A DNA stretch of 64,000 nucleotides from Gracilimonas sp. (GCF_017641085.1 NZ_JAEPPI010000003.1:1-64000); one strand, 5' to 3'; shown: positions 46,039 to 53,887, numbered from the stretch's first letter. Numbers and translations are program-made. The notes: generated by a model not told the origin, from the sequence alone.

Positions 46039-47505
46039 TTAGTACGACCGAGCGAACAACACCTTCTGCTTAGAAGGCTTCCCGGTTACCATACATTTTC
46101 CTTCTTCCCCATCCTCAAGCGGAATCAGGCGAATGGTTGCCTTGGTATCTTCTTTAATTTTTTCTTCGGTCTCCGCCGTTCCATCCCAATGAGCCCAAAC
46201 AAAGCCGCCTTTGTCTTTAATCACCTTGCGGAACTCGTCATAAGAATCAACGTGTGAAGTCATTTCTTCCCGTCGTTCTTTAGCTTTGGTGAACAATTCA
46301 TCCTGAATGTCAGCCAGCAGCTTTTGGATGCGCTTGCTGAGTCCTTCCCGGGATTCAATGTTTTTCTCTTTGGTATCCCGGCGCGCCAGTTCTACATTAT
46401 TGTTTTCCAGATCACGGGGGCCAACGGCTATTCTTAATGGGATGCCGGCAGCTTCATGTTCAGCAAACTTATAGCCCGGATTTTGATTGTCGCGGTCATC
46501 CACTTTTATGCGGACTCCCAACTCTTTCAACTCATCATGGATACTATCGGCGTATTCGAGTACAGCTTCACGTTGCTCATCGCTTCGGTAAATAGGCACT
46601 ATTACAACCTGGGTAGGGGCCAGTTTAGGAGGAAGCACCAGTCCCTGATCATCGGAGTGAGTCATAATCAAACCGCCTATTAACCGGGTGGAAACGCCCC
46701 AGCTGGTTGCCCAAACCAGTTTATGCTCGCCATCTTTGTCCTGAAATTTTACATCAAATGCTTTTGCGAAATTCTGTCCCAGGAAATGGGATGTTCCGGC
46801 CTGCAGAGCTTTTCCGTCCTGCATCAGGGCTTCAATACAATAGGTCTCAACAGCACCTGCAAATCGTTCGCTGGCTGTTTTTACCCCTTTAATGACCGGC
46901 ATCGCCATGAATTCTTCAGCAAAAGTAGCATATACGTCCAGCATCTGGCGCGTTTCTGCTTCAGCCTCTTCTTTGGTGGCGTGAGCCGTATGACCTTCCT
47001 GCCAGAGAAATTCCATGGTTCGCAAGAACAAACGGGTACGCATTTCCCAGCGGACTACATTCGCCCATTGATTTACAAGGATGGGAAGGTCTCGATACGA
47101 CTGTATCCACCCGCGGTAGGTGTCCCAGATAATGGTCTCTGAAGTAGGACGTACAATCAGTTCTTCTTCCAGCTTCGATTCGGGATCCACTTCCACTCCG
47201 CCATCCACGCTTTTGAGTCGGCTGTGAGTAACTACTGCACATTCCTTGGCAAAGCCCTCAACGTGCTGCGCTTCTTTAGATAAAAATGACTTTGGGATAA
47301 ACAGGGGGAAGTAGGCATTTTCATGGCCGGTATCTTTAAACATCTGGTCCAGGGCTTCGCGCATGTTTTCCCAGAGCGCCATACCATTCGGGCGAATCAC
47401 CATGCTTCCGCGCACGGGAGAGTGCTCGGCCAGTTTAGCTTCCCGGACTACATCCAGATACCATTGTGAATAATCTTTTTCCTGTGAAGTTATTTTTTGT
47501 GCCAT
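46039..47505 (-). CDS. proS: Prolyl-tRNA synthetase, type 3 (archaeal/eukaryal-like)
   Basis: A 488-aa class II synthetase. Motif 2 and 3 regions are seen ([48 protein letters not shown]), then an anticodon-binding domain ([18 protein letters not shown]) and a C-terminal domain ending in Tyr. There is no inserted editing (YbaK-like) domain between motifs 2 and 3, which marks the type-3 form rather than the common bacterial form. It charges tRNA-Pro. Confidence 0.95.
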   Translation of the reverse strand: MAQKITSQEKDYSQWYLDVVREAKLAEHSPVRGSMVIRPNGMALWENMREALDQMFKDTGHENAYFPLFIPKSFLSKEAQHVEGFAKECAVVTHSRLKSVDGGVEVDPESKLEEELIVRPTSETIIWDTYRGWIQSYRDLPILVNQWANVVRWEMRTRLFLRTMEFLWQEGHTAHATKEEAEAETRQMLDVYATFAEEFMAMPVIKGVKTASERFAGAVETYCIEALMQDGKALQAGTSHFLGQNFAKAFDVKFQDKDGEHKLVWATSWGVSTRLIGGLIMTHSDDQGLVLPPKLAPTQVVIVPIYRSDEQREAVLEYADSIHDELKELGVRIKVDDRDNQNPGYKFAEHEAAGIPLRIAVGPRDLENNNVELARRDTKEKNIESREGLSKRIQKLLADIQDELFTKAKERREEMTSHVDSYDEFRKVIKDKGGFVWAHWDGTAETEEKIKEDTKATIRLIPLEDGEEGKCMVTGKPSKQKVLFARSY

Positions 47506-48111
47506 GAACCTGTTTAATGTGATTTTTTACTTGAAGGGTGAAGTTAAGAAATGTAGCGTAGAGAATAAGGCAATGAAGACGAAAACTTTTTGTGCTTAAT
47601 CAGCCTTTATAACTTAAATATTCATCTTATTTCTCGTTATGAAGCTCCTGCTTCTTAGTGCACTCCGGAAAGCTCCATCTTCAAGTGGAATAAGTGTTAG
47701 AGCCTTTACAAATTTGCTTGTTCTTTTGTGCCGACAAAAGAACCAAAAACTCCCCGCTGCGAAAAAGGGGCTAAAGCTGACTTCATTTCGCTAAAAGAAA
47801 TCAATGCTCCTTCCCGTGCTCTGTTTGCTTCTTGATTTCTCAGCGGTATGATTTCTTTCTTAACGCTTCATTACATCATCTTCTTGACGCACCTTTTTCT
47901 AAGGCCGATTAAATAGTATTAACCTTGTACTAAGATTATCAGGGACTGACGATTTCAGATTGTTATTAATGAAGCACATCCACAAAAAAATGTTTTACCC
48001 TTTGTTTCAGAATGCCGTATATTTGATGCCCTTCTTGAAAAGGGCCACTAAAGCTCTAAAGCACAAAAGTAAATTTTAGTGTTTTTTGAGATTTCGTGGC
48101 GATTCAAAGAT
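47506..48111. other. Gene-free stretch before the island
   Basis: About 600 bp without a supported gene. It contains a perfect palindrome at 47720-47743 and a small hairpin (GCCCTT with AAGGGC, 48028-48045), 66 bp before the tRNA remnant. I find no convincing promoter or RNA gene here. Confidence 0.5.
47720..47743. repeat. Perfect palindrome (10-bp arms)
   Basis: GTTCTTTTGT and ACAAAAGAAC flank GCCG. The surrounding bases (AACCAAAAACTCCCCGCTGC) recall a short repeat seen in Bacteroidota-like genomes, from memory only. It has one copy in this window. Confidence 0.5.
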
Positions 48112-48152
48112 GCCGTGGTAGCTCAGATGGTTAGAGCGCACGACTCATAATC
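48112..48152 (+). pseudogene. 5' half of a tRNA with CAT anticodon (island attachment site)
   Basis: The sequence from the acceptor strand GCCGTGG through TA, D-arm GCTC-AGATGGTTA-GAGC and anticodon arm CACGA-CTCATAA to TC fits a tRNA with anticodon CAT (Met or Ile2). After TC the expected stem partner TCGTG is missing, and no T-arm or 3' acceptor strand follows. The break point in the anticodon arm, with an integrase 192 bp downstream, marks an integration junction. Confidence 0.8.
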
Positions 48153-48172
48153 TGTAAAATCGCCATTTACAG
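48152..48172 (+). promoter_or_regulatory. Candidate recombination core (7-7-7 inverted repeat)
   Basis: CTGTAAA and TTTACAG form perfect 7-bp arms around the 7-bp ATCGCCA, starting exactly where homology to the tRNA stops. Tyrosine recombinases bind inverted arms around a 6-8 bp overlap, so this is a plausible core or accessory site. The role is inferred. Confidence 0.45.
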
Positions 48173-48343
48173 GTGTTTAAGCCCCTCTTTTTCTGCCGCC
48201 AGTTGAAAAAAACGCAGCTAGACGGCATGACTTTTCGTACTTTTTTCATCGGTTCCTCCGGTGAAATTTTCTCTTCAGCGGAATAAAAAAACTCCCGATC
48301 CCCGAGCTTGCACTTGTTCATTTAACCAAAAAATACAGGTGCT

Positions 48344-49465
48344 ATGGATTATGCAATTTATCCGTTTAAACGAGGCAAGAAATATCAACTTTATGTTCAA
48401 TACAGAGAAACGAACGGAAGAAGGCGGACGCTTTCAACCGGGATAAGCTATCCGCTTCGGGCTACCAAGAAAGTCAGAGATGCGGCCATGAAAAAAGCCG
48501 AGCGATTGGGCATAGAGCGTATGCTCGAGGACAAAGCCCAAAAAAAGGAACGACGCCGAATCAATGAAAAGTTCAGCAACTTCCTGAAAGACAAATATTT
48601 TGTGCACGTGCAGAATAACATGGCCGAGAACTCCGTGCCTATTTACGTGAATGCCATGAACCGGTTCATGAGCATCTGCGGAAATAAAAACGTAAATAGC
48701 TACCAGCGCTCCGATATTCAAGATTATAAACTTCATCGCCTCAATGTAGACGGGGTTAAAAAGACCACCATCAATATTGAACTTCGGAGTATCAAAGCCG
48801 GATTCAACTGGGGGCAGAATAACGAGTACATCCAAAAGCATCCGTTTCGTGGGCAAGGCTACATGTTTGAAGTGGATGACCGTCGGGAAGAGCTCTCTAA
48901 AGATCAAATCCAAAGACTGCTAAAACATACGCAGGGTACGATGATCGGGCTGGTGATTCGGTTTGGGTACAACACCGGAGCTCGAATTGGGATGATTTCC
49001 AAAATGACATGGAGGATGGTCAACTTTGAAGAGCGCTACATTCATTTCCCAGCTGAGATTATGAAAGGCAAAAAGGCCTTCACTATGCCTCTGAATAATC
49101 AGGCGTTCAATATTGTGCAGGTCTGGCATGCGCTGGCCAAAAAGAGCAAGAAGGAAAATCCCCATTGGTATGATGGCATTTCCTTCAAAGACACCTATGT
49201 GGTGCAAAAAGAAAAAAGCAGTGGCTGTTACACCGTTAGCGGAATACAGACCATGTTTAACCGGGCGAAAGAAGAGATTGGAATCCCCAACAAGATTAAA
49301 TTCCACAGCCTTCGTCATTCATTTGCCACGCACCTTCTCGAAAATGGAGCTGATATTTATTCGGTAAGTAAACTTATGGCGCATTCCAGTGTACAGGTTA
49401 CCGCCAGCTTCTACGATCACACCGATGCCCTCAATTATCGGGACGTGGCGAATATGATTGGGTAG
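48344..49465 (+). CDS. Tyrosine recombinase/integrase
   Basis: A 373-aa tyrosine recombinase. An N-terminal Arm/SAM-like DNA-binding part (about 1-180) is followed by the catalytic domain. The catalytic residues are visible: Arg214 (NTGARIGMIS), a beta-hairpin lysine near 241-244 (MKGKKAF), His321/Arg324 (HSLRHSFATHLL), His347 and Tyr357 (MAHSSVQVTASFYDH). It is located at the tRNA remnant and should catalyse integration and excision of the island. No excisionase gene is seen next to it. Confidence 0.95.
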   Translation: MDYAIYPFKRGKKYQLYVQYRETNGRRRTLSTGISYPLRATKKVRDAAMKKAERLGIERMLEDKAQKKERRRINEKFSNFLKDKYFVHVQNNMAENSVPIYVNAMNRFMSICGNKNVNSYQRSDIQDYKLHRLNVDGVKKTTINIELRSIKAGFNWGQNNEYIQKHPFRGQGYMFEVDDRREELSKDQIQRLLKHTQGTMIGLVIRFGYNTGARIGMISKMTWRMVNFEERYIHFPAEIMKGKKAFTMPLNNQAFNIVQVWHALAKKSKKENPHWYDGISFKDTYVVQKEKSSGCYTVSGIQTMFNRAKEEIGIPNKIKFHSLRHSFATHLLENGADIYSVSKLMAHSSVQVTASFYDHTDALNYRDVANMIG

Positions 49466-49486
49466 TGAACTATTAATCAACAAACT

Positions 49487-49520
49487 GAAAAGGGGCGACT
49501 TGGGTTAAGCCCCTTTTTTT
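49487..49520 (+). terminator. Terminator after the integrase gene
   Basis: AAAAGGGGC and GCCCCTTTT pair around a 12-base loop and end in a T-run, 20 bp after the integrase stop codon. Confidence 0.9.
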
Positions 49521-49570
49521 AATAGTCCATGATACTGCTATGTAGATTTGAACAGATCGCTTTGAAAACA

Positions 49571-49589
49571 GATAATGTTGTATATTATC
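49571..49589 (+). promoter_or_regulatory. Operator-like palindrome upstream of the HipB-like gene
   Basis: GATAAT and ATTATC are perfect arms around GTTGTAT, 19 bp before the start codon. HipB-type regulators in other bacteria bind short palindromes at their own promoters, so autoregulation is a reasonable inference. Confidence 0.5.
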
Positions 49590-49608
49590 CACAAATAGCA
49601 CAAAATTG

Positions 49609-49914
49609 ATGAATATATTCAACATTATGAAGTCAAAAAAGCAACACATATTTCCTCAGCATCAAACAATTCTGGACCAATTAGGCAAGAATATTAAGTT
49701 GGCTAGAAAAAGGAGAAAGCTTACCACTATCCAAGTAGCCGAGCGGGCAAATATTAATCGCACTACGTTGTATAATATCGAGCGCGGGAAGCCTTCAGTA
49801 GCTCTTGGGGCTTATTTCAATGTACTCAGGGTACTTAATCTTCATAAAGACTTTCTTAAACTTGCAGCCGATGATAAGTTAGGGCGAAAACTACAAGACT
49901 TGGGTCTCAAGTGA
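49609..49914 (+). CDS. HipB-like XRE family regulator
   Basis: A 101-aa protein from ATG 49609; a later in-frame ATG at 49627 is also possible. The XRE helix-turn-helix is LGKNIKLARKRRKLTTIQVAERANINRTTLYNIERGKPSVALGAYFNVLRVL, described here by its parts: IQVAERANI is the first helices and INRTTLYNIERG the recognition region (around residues 45-60). The C-terminus (DDKLGRKLQDLGLK) is typical of HipB-type antitoxins paired with HipA kinases. A HipS-like gene follows after 390 bp, but no kinase gene is present. Confidence 0.82.
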   Translation: MNIFNIMKSKKQHIFPQHQTILDQLGKNIKLARKRRKLTTIQVAERANINRTTLYNIERGKPSVALGAYFNVLRVLNLHKDFLKLAADDKLGRKLQDLGLK

Positions 49915-49949
49915 ATTAGTCTAAAAAGCTATTTCCGTCGAGTCAAAAA

Positions 49950-50117
49950 ATGGCTAGAAGTAAGCTTTTTTTCTACGCACCCCCCATGATGCCCCCCATG
50001 ATACCCCCCAAGTTACCCCCCAAGATAAAAAGCGTATTTTTAGTACGTTATAGCGATCGTGGTTTCAAACGGTCATATATTTTAGAAAAAAAGTACGTCT
50101 ATAAATTTCGATTCTAA
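49950..50117 (+). CDS. Small Pro-rich open frame coded by a 12-bp tandem repeat
   Basis: A 55-codon frame beginning MARSKLFFYA, then four PPxx units (PPMM, PPMI, PPKL, PPKI), then a basic tail (KRSYILEKKYVYKFRF). The repeats at 49980-50027 are four 12-bp units starting CCCCCC. There is no recognisable ribosome-binding site, and I know no homologue, so it may be non-coding. It sits between the HipB-like and HipS-like genes. Confidence 0.25.
   Translation: MARSKLFFYAPPMMPPMIPPKLPPKIKSVFLVRYSDRGFKRSYILEKKYVYKFRF
49980..50027 (+). repeat. Four 12-bp tandem repeats (CCCCCC + 6)
   Basis: Units are CCCCCCATGATG, CCCCCCATGATA, CCCCCCAAGTTA and CCCCCCAAGATA. The C-run is invariant and the second half varies in pairs. 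The run is striking in an AT-rich region. Confidence 0.9.
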
Positions 50118-50205
50118 CGACCGATCTCATTTGAGTTTAATGGTAGATGTTGCCAAAAAAATAACCTTAAAATTGCTGCAATGACCATTTGTTGTTTTCT
50201 GTCAG

Positions 50206-50227
50206 AAATCACAACATAATGTGATTT
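50206..50227 (+). promoter_or_regulatory. Operator-like palindrome 1 upstream of the HipS-like gene
   Basis: AAATCACA and TGTGATTT are perfect 8-bp arms around ACATAA. A second similar site (same TCACA/TGTGA core, 6-bp spacer) lies at 50266-50289; the centres are 61 bp apart. Confidence 0.55.
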
Positions 50228-50265
50228 AGTTTGTGAATATTCATTTCTAGTTTTTAAAGACAACG

Positions 50266-50289
50266 AAACTCACACTTTATTGTGATTTT
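50266..50289 (+). promoter_or_regulatory. Operator-like palindrome 2 upstream of the HipS-like gene
   Basis: The TCACA/TGTGA core with spacer CTTTAT, extended by AAA/TTT with one mismatch in each arm. It ends 17 bp before the start codon at 50307, so a bound protein would cover the promoter or early transcript region. Confidence 0.55.
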
Positions 50290-50306
50290 TACTCAACGAT
50301 CTAAAT

Positions 50307-50648
50307 ATGAGAACAGCAAGAATTACTAGAAACGGAGAAAGGGTTGGTGCATTAATTCAATACCACAAAAAATCTTATGAATTTATATATGATGATGACT
50401 GGTTTCAGGATTCAGCAAAACCTCCGGTTAGTCTTACCATGCCAAAAACCCAAAAAGTTTATCAGTCAGATCATCTATTCCCATATTTTTTCAATATGTT
50501 GACAGAGGGGAACAACAGAGCTTATCAGCATCAGTACTACGAAATTCACCTACAAGACCATTTTGGATTGTTATTAGCTATCGGAAATTTTGATCCGATT
50601 GGAGCAATCCATGTAATCTCTATGATTAGTGAAGAGTTTGATGAATAG
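50307..50648 (+). CDS. Stand-alone HipA N-terminal domain protein (HipS-like)
   Basis: A 113-aa protein that matches only the N-terminal subdomain of HipA: VGALIQYHKKSYEFIYDDDW, then PPVSLTMPKTQKVYQSDHL, LFPYFFNMLTEGNNR and FGLLLAIGNFDPIGAIHV. In the tripartite HipBST toxin-antitoxin system this domain is a separate protein, HipS, which neutralises the HipT kinase. Here no HipT/HipA kinase follows; an AbiEi-like gene comes next after 139 bp. The protein ends cleanly after the domain, so it is not an obvious frameshift remnant. Confidence 0.8.
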   Translation: MRTARITRNGERVGALIQYHKKSYEFIYDDDWFQDSAKPPVSLTMPKTQKVYQSDHLFPYFFNMLTEGNNRAYQHQYYEIHLQDHFGLLLAIGNFDPIGAIHVISMISEEFDE

Positions 50649-50787
50649 AATAAATCTTTCCTTAATTAGAAGTAAATGTTTGGAGTAAATTGAGTTTTGT
50701 GGATTAACTTAGTTGTTATGTTTTGTATCTTAATAATGAGCTTAGAACTCATATATTGGATATAAAACATAATTCACTGTCTTTCCT

Positions 50788-51615
50788 ATGGAAATGATCC
50801 ATAAAAACATATCAACAGAATCTAGTGTACTGCTGACATATCTGGCAAAGCAGAAGAAACGTTGTTTTGAAGTAGCTGATGCAAAAGAAGCTTTTCCGGA
50901 CTCCTCGGAAAATACGGTGCTTAAGTTGCTTTCTGATATGGCAGCAAGAGGGCTCTTAATGAGGTTAAAACAAGGAGTGTATTGTGTAATACCATATGAA
51001 GAAGATCCTGGTAATTATATGCCTGAATGGCACGTGTTACCGGAATATTTAGTATCCGATGGTGAATACTACATCGGATATTATTCGGCTATGGAAATTC
51101 ATAATCTGATCACACAGCCTTCCCTAAAAGAACAGGTAGTGGTATCAAAGCAGGTGAAGCCAAGCATCCAAAAGATCAAAGATGTGACGTTTCAATTTAT
51201 CTACCATAATGAAAAGCATTTCTTTGGGTATAAAAAGAAATGGATAAACTCATATGATAAAGTTTGGTGCTCTGATCTGGAAAAGACGCTGGTCGATTGT
51301 CTGTATAAACCGGATTATGCCGGGGGAATAGTGGAAGTAGCTCGTGGGCTTTATAAGAGAAAAGACGATATCTCTTATGATAAGCTGTTAGAATATATCA
51401 TCAAATTTGATTCTCAGGTTGTGATTAAACGCTTGGGGTTTATACTGGAAATGCTTGAAATTGAGACGGACATTATCCCGAAATTGCAGAAGCTTAAAAC
51501 AGCCTCTTTCACCGTATTAGATACTGAGCTTCCCAAAAAAGGAAAAATGTACAGTCGCTGGAGTATTCGCCAAAATTTGGATACAGAAACAATTAAATCC
51601 GCTATTAATACCTAG
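50788..51615 (+). CDS. AbiEi-like antitoxin/regulator
   Basis: A 275-aa protein with an N-terminal winged-helix domain (about 1-75: FEVADAKEAFPDSSENTVLK, LMRLKQGVYCVIP) and a C-terminal AbiEi-type domain (YIGYYSAMEIHNLITQP, VWCSDLEKTLVDCLYKPDYAGG, IKRLGFILEMLEIE). In type IV toxin-antitoxin systems AbiEi represses the operon and counteracts the AbiEii nucleotidyltransferase. No AbiEii gene follows; the next 320 bp hold a terminator and repeats. A weak inverted repeat (ATGAG/CTCAT, 50736-50752) lies upstream of the gene. Confidence 0.82.
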   Translation: MEMIHKNISTESSVLLTYLAKQKKRCFEVADAKEAFPDSSENTVLKLLSDMAARGLLMRLKQGVYCVIPYEEDPGNYMPEWHVLPEYLVSDGEYYIGYYSAMEIHNLITQPSLKEQVVVSKQVKPSIQKIKDVTFQFIYHNEKHFFGYKKKWINSYDKVWCSDLEKTLVDCLYKPDYAGGIVEVARGLYKRKDDISYDKLLEYIIKFDSQVVIKRLGFILEMLEIETDIIPKLQKLKTASFTVLDTELPKKGKMYSRWSIRQNLDTETIKSAINT

Positions 51616-51636
51616 TCATCTACATGGTCATATCAG

Positions 51637-51693
51637 GCACAAATTTTCGGCACTAAACTTAGTTTACTGCCGAAATATAGTTTGTGCTTTTTT
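51637..51693 (+). terminator. Rho-independent terminator after the AbiEi-like gene
   Basis: GCACAAA and TTTGTGC form the base of a long hairpin with a second inner stem (CGGCA with TGCCG), followed by a run of T at 51688-51693. It ends the hip/abi cluster transcript. Confidence 0.85.
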
Positions 51694-51798
51694 AAAATTA
51701 AAACAGTCCATGCCTCTAATTTTAAACAACTTTGCACAAACTAATAGTTATAGCGAAGCACAGATCAATAGCTTTAGAGTAGTCAAACTCAATTAATT

Positions 51799-51863
51799 GG
51801 AATTTACCGGAATTCTGTGGAATTGCTTGAAAATTGCTGGAATACAATGAGTTTTGTGGAATT
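51799..51863 (+). repeat. Helically phased GGAATT array upstream of the DUF2779 gene
   Basis: GGAATT or a close variant occurs at 51799, 51809 and 51819 at 10-bp spacing, with GGAAT at 51839 and GGAATT at 51858. It lies in the 320-bp gene-free stretch after the AbiEi-like gene and could be a multi-site binding region or an intrinsic bend. Confidence 0.5.
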
Positions 51864-51867
51864 AAGG

Positions 51868-51882
51868 TGACAGAATCTGTCA
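51868..51882 (+). promoter_or_regulatory. Operator-like palindrome before the DUF2779 gene
   Basis: TGACAGA and TCTGTCA are perfect 7-bp arms around one A, 56 bp before the start codon at 51938, where a repressor could act. Confidence 0.5.
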
Positions 51883-51937
51883 TAGCCATTGTGTATGTTA
51901 AAAGGGCATTGTTATAAATCTGTTTTTCGGAGTGCTC

Positions 51938-53887
51938 ATGGCCAACAATTACTTAACTAAATCCAAGTTCACACATTGTCTGGAATGCCCAACAAAGCTC
52001 TACTACAAAAACCACGAAGACGAGTATGCCACTTCACAAGACGACAATGATTTCCTACAAGCTTTAGCTGAAGGCGGTATCCAAGTTGGGGAATTAGCCA
52101 AGCTGTACTATCCCGGTGGCGTTGAGATTCCTTATTCCAGAGATAAATCTGTTTCCATTGAGCAGACTAAAGAATTGCTTCAACAAGATGAGGTTGTAAT
52201 TTATGAAGCAGCTATCCAACATGGATTGACATATTCCTTGGTTGATATCCTTGTTAAAGAGGGCAACGAGATCAAACTCATTGAGGTAAAATCAAAGTCT
52301 TGGGAATCGGGCGAAAGCTTCTACAAGCAAAATGGAGAGTTATACCCAAAGTGGCATAAGTATCTCTACGATGTAGCCTTCCAGACCTGGGTGATGCAAA
52401 AGGCTTATCCTGAATTCAATGTTCGTCCTTATCTCATGTTGATTGATAAAGGGGTTCCAACCAGTGTGGACGGCTTGCATCAGTACTTTAAGATCGTGGA
52501 GAATGAAGAAGGGCGGAGTGAAGTCAAGTTGACTGAAAACCGATCTGATATTGAGTTGGGCGATCCGATTATGACCACCATTGATGTCTCGAATGAAGTA
52601 GCCCTCATCTTTAACGGGGAAGCTCGAGAGCCGGAAAGCAAACTGGAAGCCAAAGACTTTGATCAGTGGATTGAGGGATTGTGTGAGCTGATTCGTAAAG
52701 ATGAAAAATACCCGGTGACCATAGGAGCCAAATGCCGGAATTGTGAGCATCGGGTGAACCCCGAAAAGCTGAACGGTAAAAAAGCCGGGTTTAATGAGTG
52801 CTGGAAAGAAGCGTTGAATTGGAGCGAAAAAGAACTTGCCAAACCACATGCCTTTGATGTGTGGTACGCCGATTCAAAAAAGTATATAGATGATGAGATC
52901 TATCTCATGGAGGAGATCACTCCAGAGTATTTGGACGTAGATGAAGACTCTTTGTACCAACAGCCGATTTGGGATAGCAGAGATGAGCGAAAACTGGCTC
53001 AGGTTATGAAAATGACCGGCCGGCATGATGCTAGTGAAGTGATCCTGCCCGGACTATTCCAGGAAATGGAAAGCTGGACCTATCCTCTGCACTTCATCGA
53101 CTTTGAGGGTATTGCTCCGGCTATTCCGTTTCACAAAGGGTGTTATCCCTATAAAAAGATACCCTTTCAGTTTTCTATGCATAACGTTTACGATGATGGA
53201 AGAGTAGAACATGCGGCTGAATGGGTGGACAAAAGAAAGGGCGTGTATCCGGGCTTTGATTTTGTACGGGAACTCAAGAAAGTCCTGGAACAGGATGAAG
53301 GCAGCGTGTTTATGTATCATCATTATGAAAAGACGACCTTGAATGATGTGAAAAGACGCCTATTGGAATCTGAAGAACCGGATCGGGAAGAACTGATTGC
53401 CTGGATTGATACGCTGGTCACCAAAGGAGCACCACGAGAACTCATTGATCAGCAGTGGCTGGTTGTGAAGTATTACTACTCGGTGTACATGGGCGGTTCC
53501 AACAGCATCAAAGATGTATTACCCGCTGTTTTAAACGAAAGTGAAACCCTCAAGCAAATTTATTCCAATCCTTATTCAGGATTAAGCATGAAAGACAAAG
53601 TGCTCTACCAAACCAATGAAAACGGAAAGGTGATCAATCCCTATAAGCTGCTTGATCCGGTGGGCTATGGCATTCCGGATGAATCCGAAGATGTGGAAAT
53701 AGAACTGGAATCCGGGGAACGAATCACCGAAGGTGGCACCGCCATGATGGCCTGGGCACGCATGCAGTTTGATGATTTGCCGGAAGAGGAGCGGGATAGG
53801 GTGTTTGAGGCTTTACTGCGTTATTGTGAGTTGGATACGCTGGCCATGGTGATGATTTATCAGCATTGGGAGTTTTTGAAAGATTAA
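51938..53887 (+). CDS. DUF2779 protein: Fe-S/PD-(D/E)XK nuclease plus RNase H-fold domain
   Basis: A 649-aa protein; the ATG at 51938 follows CGGAG at suitable spacing, while the GTG at 51932 is too close. The N-terminal part has CLECPTKLYY (Cys14, Cys17) and an IEVKSKSW strand with candidate catalytic Asp103, Glu116 and Lys118, as in Cas4-like nucleases. Further cysteines (CRNCEHRV, ECWKEA) could complete an Fe-S cluster. A C-terminal DEDD-type exonuclease-like domain starts at LHFIDFEGIAP (about residue 390). Its function is unknown, and such genes occur near defence genes. The next gene starts 14 bp later. Confidence 0.8.
   Translation: MANNYLTKSKFTHCLECPTKLYYKNHEDEYATSQDDNDFLQALAEGGIQVGELAKLYYPGGVEIPYSRDKSVSIEQTKELLQQDEVVIYEAAIQHGLTYSLVDILVKEGNEIKLIEVKSKSWESGESFYKQNGELYPKWHKYLYDVAFQTWVMQKAYPEFNVRPYLMLIDKGVPTSVDGLHQYFKIVENEEGRSEVKLTENRSDIELGDPIMTTIDVSNEVALIFNGEAREPESKLEAKDFDQWIEGLCELIRKDEKYPVTIGAKCRNCEHRVNPEKLNGKKAGFNECWKEALNWSEKELAKPHAFDVWYADSKKYIDDEIYLMEEITPEYLDVDEDSLYQQPIWDSRDERKLAQVMKMTGRHDASEVILPGLFQEMESWTYPLHFIDFEGIAPAIPFHKGCYPYKKIPFQFSMHNVYDDGRVEHAAEWVDKRKGVYPGFDFVRELKKVLEQDEGSVFMYHHYEKTTLNDVKRRLLESEEPDREELIAWIDTLVTKGAPRELIDQQWLVVKYYYSVYMGGSNSIKDVLPAVLNESETLKQIYSNPYSGLSMKDKVLYQTNENGKVINPYKLLDPVGYGIPDESEDVEIELESGERITEGGTAMMAWARMQFDDLPEEERDRVFEALLRYCELDTLAMVMIYQHWEFLKD

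Noticed and set aside
48112-48215. Complete tRNA with CAT anticodon
   Set aside because: The anticodon stem partner, T-arm and 3' acceptor strand do not form after position 48152.
49980-50027. CRISPR-like array
   Set aside because: Units are only 12 bp with no spacers, and no cas genes are present.
49915-50306. Remnant of a HipT/HipA kinase between the HipB-like and HipS-like genes
   Set aside because: No frame in the gap shows kinase motifs; only the small Pro-rich frame and palindromes are visible.
51616-51931. AbiEii toxin gene downstream of the AbiEi-like gene
   Set aside because: The gap is too short and contains a terminator and repeats without a nucleotidyltransferase motif.
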